64,000 nt of DNA from Azolla caroliniana. Taxonomy: Eukaryota; Polypodiophyta. The notes under the pieces are model-generated. The model saw nothing but the letters and a program-made list of their open reading frames with translations, did no database searches and was not told the DNA's origin. Of this stretch, positions 57,401 to 64,000 are shown piece after piece. Position numbers and translations under genes: made by a program. Location: the NCBI GenBank assembly GCA_043228905.1, contig JBHGNT010000005.1, positions 10,850,001-10,914,000 on the forward strand, given 5' to 3'. Positions within the stretch are counted from its first letter, which is position 1. Each line of letters begins with the position of its first letter.

Positions 57401-58216
57401 CAAGCTGAACGAACAAATCAAACGCTGGAGCAGTATCTGCGGTGCTTTCTCAGTTATCATCAGGACGACTGGGCAAATATTCTTCACTTCGCCGAATTTG
57501 CCTATAACAACTCTATCCACGCATCCACTAAAGTTACGCCATTTTATGCTTATACGGGATGTCACCCCCGGTGGAGTGTACTTGAAACCCCAGAGGTGTC
57601 CACAAATCCGTGCGCGGAGGATCGTTTGGAGCGGTTACGCAAGATACAAGTGGATTTATCTACTCATCTCCAGCAAGCTCAACAAACACACAAGGTCTAC
57701 GCGGATCGTCATCGACTTCCATCCAGTTTTAATATTGGAGATCGGGTGTGGCTGCTATGACGACACATCAAGACTACTCGCCCATGTGAGAAGTTGGATT
57801 ATCGGTGATTAGGTCCTTTCCGTATTATTGGACAGATTAATGATGTCACTTTTCGTCTCGATCTACCTCCTCAACTTCGGATACATCCGGTGTTTCATAG
57901 TTCTCTCCTCGAACCCTACCACGAGAGCACCATCCCAGGACGTCTTATCCAACCTCCACCCCCGATCGAGCTTGAAGATGGGCCGGAGTATGAGGTTGCC
58001 GCCATCCTTGATTCCAAGATTGTTCGCAACAAGCTCTACTATCTAGTCGATTGGCTAGGCTATAGTCCCAGCGAACGTACTTGGGAACCGATCGAGAATG
58101 TGACCAATGCTCGTGCTCTTCTTGAAGACTTCCATCGTCAATATCTACACAAACCGGGTCCTCAATCCAAGACGACTCGTGACACTCGTCGTTTTAAAGG
58201 GGGGATAGTGTCATGA
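54427..58216 (+). pseudogene. Gypsy pol: protease, RT, RNase H, integrase, chromodomain
   Basis: A single frame with three TGA codons (55547-55549, 57758-57760, 57806-57808). Protease '[15 protein letters not shown]' (about 54570). RT has '[18 protein letters not shown]' and 'IIYLDDLLVYSK' (about 55568); RNase H starts 'FIIEADTSDFALG'. The integrase has HHCC-type 'HDTYTTGHFG' and 'CDTCCRAK', and D,D,E in 'IALDFITN', 'INDREPQFV' and 'GQAERTNQTLEQY'. A 207-bp segment with the catalytic Glu is duplicated exactly and in frame. The C-terminus is a chromodomain ('[10 protein letters not shown]', '[18 protein letters not shown]'), which directs chromoviruses to heterochromatin. Each TGA fits CGA to TGA at an Arg position. 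Confidence 0.94.
57116..57529 (+). repeat. 207-bp in-frame tandem duplication in the integrase
   Basis: 57116-57322 and 57323-57529 appear identical. Each copy encodes 69 residues from 'KFWKHLFNMLKV' to 'NNSIHAST', including the catalytic Glu region. Confidence 0.97.
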
Positions 58217-58638
58217 TATGGCAAGACTCGAACCCATGACCTTAGATTATATGGGTCGAGCTCTTGACCATTAGACCATCTATTGTAATACGTAGGATAT
58301 TATTTTCATTTACATTTTATTATAGGAAATTAGTGTATATTCCAGATTTCTCTTGAACATTCTAGAAGCTTCAAGATTATTCCTGAAAACACTATAAAAG
58401 AGGGCACTAGGCATTATGTTGAACCAAATTGGTTCAACGCCAGTCTTAAGCCTCCTAGTTACTGTACATTTTCTTCACATAATATATATATTTTCTTATC
58501 ATCACTCTCTCTCTCTCTCGATCTCTCTCTCCCTCCCTCTCACTCACTCTTTCCTTCTCTCGAGAGTTCTTCACCTCACTTAGTACTAATACTTCTTTTA
58601 GTACTAAGTCCTTCTCTGTCTTAGTACTGTTCCTGACA
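58209..58638 (+). repeat. 3' LTR of the gypsy element
   Basis: TGTCATGATATGG...TTCCTGACA, 430 bp, with an intact TATAAAA box (58393-58399) and the tRNA-like module at 58217-58280. Confidence 0.95.
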
Positions 58639-61233
58639 CCGATGAGACGTAATGCACCACTGGAGTTGGTGCATACTGATGTATGTCAAGTGGATACGAA
58701 ATCACATGCCGGATCGCAGTACTTCGTGACGTTCATAGATGAGCACAACCGGAAGCTATGGGCCACACCGTTGAAGACGAAGGATCAGGTGTTATCCGTC
58801 TTCAAAGAGCTCCACGCGAGAGTGGAAACAGAAACCGACCGGAAGCTGAAGGCGGTTCGAGCAGATAACGGAGGTGAATACCGGGGGCAGTTCGAGGAAT
58901 ATTGTCGCTCGAAGGGAATCCAGCTCGAATTTACCGTGCCGAAGACGCCGGAACTGAACGGGCTGGCCGAGAGGATGAACCGGACCATAATGGAGAGGGT
59001 CCGGAGTATGCTGGCGCATGCAAAACTACCCAAGAAGTTTTGGGCTGAGGCACTGTCGACGGCGACATATGTGATAAACAGATCAACCTTAGTACCCTTA
59101 GACGGAGACACGCCACAGAGAGTCTAGACCGGTAAGGAAGTGTCCTACCGGCATCTGAAGGTATTCGGGTGTCTCGCGTACGTGCATGTAGCTGAGGACC
59201 GGAGAGGAAAGTTAGATCCAAAGACCCGGCCATGCATATTCCCCGGTTACGGCGATGATGAGTTCGGCTACCGAGTGTGGGACCTGGTCGACAAGAAGGT
59301 ATTCCGGAGTCGAGATATTATCTTCATGGAGGACAAGACGCTCACTGACTGGGAGTCGGAGAAGAAGATAATGAACTCCGAGTCGACTGGTAAGGATTGA
59401 TTCTATGATGAACAGACCCAACCGGCAAGAGACCGGTTAGCACTCAAGGAACCAGCCGGTTACGGTGAGGATACCGAACCGGCAGAAGAAGAAGTAGAGG
59501 AAGCCGAAACCGAAACCGGCCAAGACCCCGAATGGGATTCGGATGAAGAGCAAATGGAGGAGCCGGTTACCGAAGCCCAAAGACAGAGATATCCTCTTAG
59601 AGAGAGAAGGGCCCCCCGGAGATTTCCGGATGCAGAGCATGTGTTTCTAACCGATGAGGGGGAGCCAGAAAGCTTTGTAGAGGCGAAGGATGACACCCAC
59701 AACCGCAAATGGTTAAGTGCCATGCAGGATGAGATGGATTCCCTGCATGAGAACCATACGTATGAATTGGTGGAGTTGCTGAAAGGAAAGCGGGCACTCC
59801 GAAATAAGTGGGTGTACAAGTTGAAACCGGGAGATGTCGGCAACCCCCCGAGATACAAAGCCAGGATCGTGGTGAAGGGGTTCCAGCAGAAGAAGGGCGT
59901 GGACTTCGACGAGATATTTGCCTCGGTAGTAAAGATGACCTCCATCTGGACGGTGCTGAGTATAGCGACAAGCATGGACCTCGAGGTAGAGCAGTTGGAC
60001 GTGAAGACGTCATTCCTTCACGGCGACCTCGAAGAGGAGATCTACATGCAGCAACCGGAAGGATTCGTGGTGAAAGGGAAGGAGCACCTGGTTTACCGGT
60101 TGAAGAAGAGCCTCTATGGGTTGAAGCAGGCCCCCCGGCAATGGTACCGGAAGTTCGACTCCTTCATGACCGATCAAGGGTACCACAAGAAGCAGGCCGA
60201 TCACTGCGTGTTTGTGAAGAAGTTCGAAGGAGGCGACTTCCTGATACTCCTTCTGTACGTGGACGACATGTTGATTGTCGGACGGGACCAAGCCAAAATA
60301 CGGATGCTGAAGATGGCTCTCAACCGGACCTTCTCAATGAAAGACTTGGGTCCAGCAAGACAGATGTTGGGGATGCATATTATCCGGAACCAGTCAGTGA
60401 AGCAATTGTGGCGGTCACAGGAGAAGTACGTGACAAAGGTGCTTCACCGGTTCAACATGTCAGATGCGAAACCGGTCGGATTGACACTCCCGGCAAACTG
60501 CAGATTATTCGGTAAGCAAAGCCCGAAGACGAAAGCAGAGAAGGCTGATATGATGAAGGTTCCATATGCCTCTGTCATCGGGAGCTTGATGTACGCAATG
60601 GTGTGTACCCGACCGGATATAGGCTACGCAGTCGGAGTGGTGAGCCGGTTTATGAGCAATCTCGGCAAGGAGCACTGGAACGCGGTCAAATAGATACTCC
60701 GGTACTTGAAGGGCACTTTGAATATGTGTCTCCGATTCGGCTCCGGAAAACCTCAACTAGACGGTTTTACCGATTCGGACATGTTGGCTGATGTGGATAC
60801 CAGTCGGTCTACATCCGGGTATGTAATGACATATGTAGGGGGTGCTATTTTGTGGCAGTCGAGGTTGCAGAAGACGGTTGCGTTGTCAACCACGGAGGCG
60901 GAGTACATGGCGGTTGTGGAAGCCGGCAAGGAAATATTATGGATGAAGGACTTCATCGGAGAGCTCGGTATCCGGCAAGATGAATACCGGCTCTATTGCG
61001 ACAGTCAAAGTGCCATCCACCTTGCTAAGAATGCGGCTTACCATTCCCGGACGAAGGATATCCAGCAAAGGTATCACTGGATCCGGGAAAGAGTAGATGA
61101 CCAAGAGTTCGCGCTGACGAAGATCCACACGGCCGAGAACGGGTCAGATATGCTGACCAAAGTACTGATACCCGACAAGTTGGATGCATGCCGGAAGTGG
61201 GTCGGACTAGTAAGACATCCCATGCCGGAGTGA
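58639..61233 (+). pseudogene. Copia element B integrase, RT and RNase H
   Basis: All in one frame. The integrase core has 'LELVHTDVCQ', 'VRADNGGEYRGQF' and 'PELNGLAERMNRTIM'. TAG at 59125-59127 and TGA at 59398-59400 interrupt it. RT begins 'NRKWLSAMQDEMDSLHENHT' and has 'KSLYGLKQAPRQWYRKF' and 'LLYVDDMLIVG' (about 60255). TAG at 60691-60693 precedes 'ILRYLKGT'. RNase H has 'DGFTDSDMLADVDTSRS' and 'CDSQSAIHLAKNAAYHSR', ending TGA at 61231-61233. Catalytic residues of all three enzymes look intact apart from the nonsense codons. Confidence 0.94.
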
Positions 61234-61243
61234 AGGGGGAGTT

Positions 61244-61950
61244 TGTTAGGAAATAGGTCCCTCTTGATGGGAAGTGAGAAGAACAGTACTTATGAGCAAA
61301 CTTAGCCGAGGCCGATAGGCCGAGGCTGAAAACCGGATGACGAGTACCCCGGCTACGGAGAGCCGAATGGTGCAGACCCGGTGAGAACCGGATGACGAGT
61401 ACCCGGCTACGGAGAGCCGGATGGTGCAGACCCGGTGAGAACTGGATGACGAGTACCCGGCTACGGAGAACCGGATGGTGCAGACCCGGTGAGAACCGGA
61501 TGAAGAGACATATTTGTAAATATGTTTCTGAGAGTCCATCGTGGCTATATTTGTAAATAGCCGAAAAGTCATATTAGTATAAATATGACTTGGGCAAACT
61601 TATGATTAGAGTTACTGTCATTCTTGTTGGCGCAAGATTAGAGCGCGCAACTGTGTATAGAGAGAGTGAGAGAGAGGAAGAGGTCGTTGCCTCTGATTGT
61701 AATCGTTGTCTGTGGCAAAGACAGCAAGCTCGAGGTCGTGGCCTCGGTGCTTTCTTATTGTACATTCTGACATAGTGATAGTTTGCGGTCTGTGGGCTGC
61801 CGTGGTTTTTCCTGAGTTTGGGTTTTCCACGTAAACATCCTGTGTACTCTTCTCTCTATCGTGTTTGTGTTTCATTCCCTGTTTTCTATGTTTTATTCTA
61901 GGCTCGGTTGTGGTCGAGCGTTGTTCAAAGGGAGCGTGTAGTCCCTGTCA
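61244..61950 (+). repeat. 3' LTR of copia element B
   Basis: 707 bp without the MITE, with three copies of the 54-bp CCGG-rich unit (61329-61500) and TATAAATATGAC at about 61577. Ends AGTCCCTGTCA followed by TCAAT. Confidence 0.95.
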
Positions 61951-63924
61951 TCAATAACATGGGAAATGGGGTTGGCCCTTTGTCTATACTGAGTAGACTT
62001 TGATTACAATGCATGGGGTTTTAAAGCACCCATGTGTGAAAAGAATACAGGACCGTATGCTCATTTTCATTTAGGCCCATATCAATCATTGGAAATGGTG
62101 TGAGTTCCTTCTTAGCTAACGTTGGTTTTAGGAAAATGGATTTGTTTTTGTTTGCACATATGGAATTTGAAGGATTGAGATAATTGAAATTTTGAATGTG
62201 TATACTTATTTCTATGAATTTTCAATGGGGCAAGTTTGAGCCTTTCATGAGCTTGCAAGTCCCTCCCCCCCCAAAAAAAATACATTATGGGTGCCACATG
62301 TGCAGGTTGTTAATGATTTCAATGAAAAGTTTGCACTTAGCCGAGATACATTCAAGTGAGATGGAGAGCAAAAGATTTGTACAAGGTAGTTGATGTGGAA
62401 ATGAATGACCTCTCTTCCCTCCCATTTGACGATGTCCCTTTCCTTCATCATTGTGTGAAAAGAATATAGGGCGTATCCCATGTTTACATTTATCAATAAC
62501 ATGGGAAATGGGGTTGGCCCTTTGTCTATACTGAGTAGACTTTGATTACAATGCATGGGGTTTTAAAGCACCCGTGTGTGAAAAGAATACAGGACCGTAT
62601 GCTACATTTTCATTTAGGCCCATATCAATCATTGGAAATGGTGTGAGTTCCTTCTTAGCTAACGTTGGTTTTAGCAAAATGGATTTGTTTTTGTTTGCAC
62701 ATATGGAATTTGAAGGATTGGGATAATTGAAATTTTGAATGTGTATACTTATTTCTATGAATTTTCAATGGGGCAAGTTTGAGCCTTTCATGAGCTTGCA
62801 AGTCCCTCCACCCCCAAAAAAAATACATTATGGGTGCCACATGTGCAGGTTGTTAATGATTTCAATGAAAAGTTTGCACTTAGCCGAGATGCATTCAAGT
62901 GAGATAGAGAGCAAAAGATTTGTACAAGGTAGTTGATGTGGAAATGAATGACCTCTCTTCCCTCCCATTTGACGATGTCCCTTTCCTTCATCATTGTGTG
63001 AAAAGAATATAGGGCGTATCCCATGTTTACATTTATCAATAACATGGGAAATGGGGTTGGCCCTTTGTCTATACTGAGTAGACTTTGATTACAATGCATG
63101 GGGTTTTAAAGCACCCATGTGTGAAGAGAATACAGGACCGTATGCTCATTTTCATTTAGGCCCATATCAATCATTGGAAATGGTGTGAGTTCCTTCTTAG
63201 CTAACGTTGGTTTTAGGAAAATGGATTTGTTTTTGTTTGCACATATGGAATTTGAAGGATTGAGATAATTGAAATTTTGAATGTGTATACTTATTTCTAT
63301 GAATTTTCAATGGGGCAAGTTTGAGCCTTTCATGAGCTTGCAAGTCCCTCCCCCCCCAAAAAAAATACATTATGGGTGCCACATGTGCAGGTTGTTAATG
63401 ATTTCAATGAAAAGTTTGCACTTAGCCGAGATGCATTCAAGTGAGATGGAGAGCAAAAGATTTGTACAAGGTAGTTGATGTGGAAATGAATGACCTCTCT
63501 TCCCTCCCATTTGACGATGTCCCTTTCCTTCATCATTGTGTGAAAAGAATATAGGGCGTATGCCATGTTTACATTTATCAATAACATGGGAAATGGGGTT
63601 GGCCCTTTGTCTATACTGAGTAGACTTTGATTACAATGCATGGGGTTTTAAAGCACCCATGTGTGAAGAGAATACAGGACCGTATGCTCATTTTCATTTA
63701 GGCCCATATCAATCATTGGAAATGGTGTGAGTTCCTTCTTAGCTAACGTTGGTTTTAGGAAAATGGATTTGTTTTTGTTTGCACATATGGAATTTGAAGG
63801 ATTGAGATAATTGAAATTTTGAATGTGTATACTTATTTCTATGAATTTTCAATGGGGCAAGTTTGAGCCTTTCATGAGCTTGCAAGTCCCTCCCCCCCCC
63901 CCAAAAAAAAGAAATACATTATGG
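61951..63924. repeat. Tandem array of a 542-bp unit
   Basis: The rest of copy 1 (61951-62290) is followed by three full units at 62291-62833 (543 bp), 62834-63375 (542 bp) and 63376-63924 (549 bp, longer C and A runs). The units are nearly identical. Each contains an A/C homopolymer patch, a GGGCAAGTTTGAGCC block and TACTGAGTAGACTTTG. Repeated short open frames inside are by-products, with no domain. The array ends at TGGGTGC followed by TATGAAATG. Confidence 0.95.
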
Positions 63925-64000
63925 GTGCTATGAAATGACTCGAATAATTATAGATTAGATGATGGGATGTTGATTTCCTGGTGCGATGCTTGATCAAATA
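63925..64000. other. Unique flank after the array
   Basis: The last 76 bases do not match the repeat unit. Nothing recognised. Confidence 0.5.

Larger units (their letters stand above)
52771..58638 (+). mobile_element. Ty3/gypsy chromovirus inside copia B, TSD CCGAT
   Basis: LTRs at about 52771-53200 and 58209-58638, TSD CCGAT (52766-52770 and 58639-58643). By eye the two LTRs differ at about ten positions over 430 bp. Gag starts at 53275. Protease, RT, RNase H, integrase and a C-terminal chromodomain follow in one frame broken only by TGA codons. The polypurine tract AAAGGGGGGATA precedes the 3' LTR. The sequence after the 5' LTR (TTTGAACCGATTTT) is not a recognisable TGG-type tRNA primer site. 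The element interrupts the copia integrase exactly between 'SRPP' and 'MRRNAPLELVHTDV'. Confidence 0.96.
49833..61950 (+). mobile_element. Copia element B with nested MITE and gypsy, TSD TCAAT
   Basis: LTRs at 49833-51298 and 61244-61950, flanked by TCAAT (49828-49832 and 61951-61955). Primer site TGGTATCAGAGC at 51302-51313; polypurine tract about 61233-61242. Without the gypsy insertion the internal region is about 4.07 kb and codes gag-protease-integrase-RT-RNase H in order. It is a dead element: five nonsense codons and at least two small frameshifts. The 5' LTR is longer because it holds a 702-bp MITE plus one extra 54-bp repeat. Four layers (array, copia, then gypsy and MITE separately) can be ordered from the target duplications. 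Confidence 0.96.

Noticed and set aside
59808-60515. A 235-codon frame overlapping the copia RT
   Set aside because: It is a shifted frame of the GC-rich RT coding region. The domain-bearing frame is the one containing 'LLYVDDML'.
62112-63641. Repeated 61- and 103-codon open frames on both strands within the array
   Set aside because: They repeat only because the DNA unit repeats, cross homopolymer runs, show no domain and appear on opposite strands over the same bases.
61951-63924. Regularly repeated blocks that could suggest a CRISPR-like array
   Set aside because: The unit is 542 bp with no short direct repeats and unique spacers, and the context is a plant nuclear genome. It is a tandem satellite-like repeat.

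Overview
The window looks like repeat-rich nuclear DNA of a land plant, most likely a fern. The host genes are plant families: an SUVH histone methyltransferase with an SRA domain, a HIRAN-SNF2-RING helicase, two PLS-type PPR proteins and a TPR protein with spliced exons. The retroelements use the plant-type initiator-Met primer site. The fern assignment is inference from the style of the PPR proteins (recurrent extra segments before an 'LEIG.ALH.DA' motif); no search was run.

Layout. 1-4846: minus-strand Ty1/copia debris, including an element that lost its reverse transcriptase. 5050-5720: a LINE scrap and a tRNA-derived SINE-like unit. 6144-9965: intact intronless SUVH5/6-like gene. 12447-19310: copia remnants, two LINE pieces in opposite directions, and a solo LTR (5-bp target duplication) inside one LINE. 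21154-21558: small secreted four-cysteine protein, minus strand. 26266-30418: three-exon RAD5/HLTF-like helicase with G-boxes and a TATA box. 31110-33128: PPR gene, minus strand. 33355-34745: copia gag plus LTR. 34796-40357: a solo copia LTR split by a 5.1-kb hAT transposon. The hAT carries a dead transposase and, antisense to it, a four-exon gene-like segment. 42094-45275: two-exon TPR (kinesin-light-chain-like) gene. 46695-49058: second PPR gene, minus strand. 49628-63924: a 542-bp tandem repeat array entered by a copia element (49833-61950). That copia has a 702-bp MITE in its 5' LTR and a chromodomain gypsy element (52771-58638) in its polyprotein.

The nested insertions can be read to the base because target duplications survive: TCAAT for the copia, CCGAT for the gypsy, AGTATAAA for the MITE, GTGCACAT for the hAT, AAAAG for the split solo LTR and TAAGA for the solo LTR in the LINE. 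This gives a relative order of events.

The host genes do not form an operon or obvious pathway. The SUVH protein (H3K9 methylation, transposon silencing) and the RAD5-like helicase (post-replication repair) are chromatin and DNA-maintenance genes. The PPR proteins are probably organellar RNA factors. The most unusual items are the four-exon phase-0 cargo in the hAT with 28-bp repeats on both sides, the tRNA-like A/B-box pair at the edge of the gypsy LTR, the exact in-frame 207-bp duplication in the gypsy integrase, and the RDFP repeat expansion in the SUVH protein.
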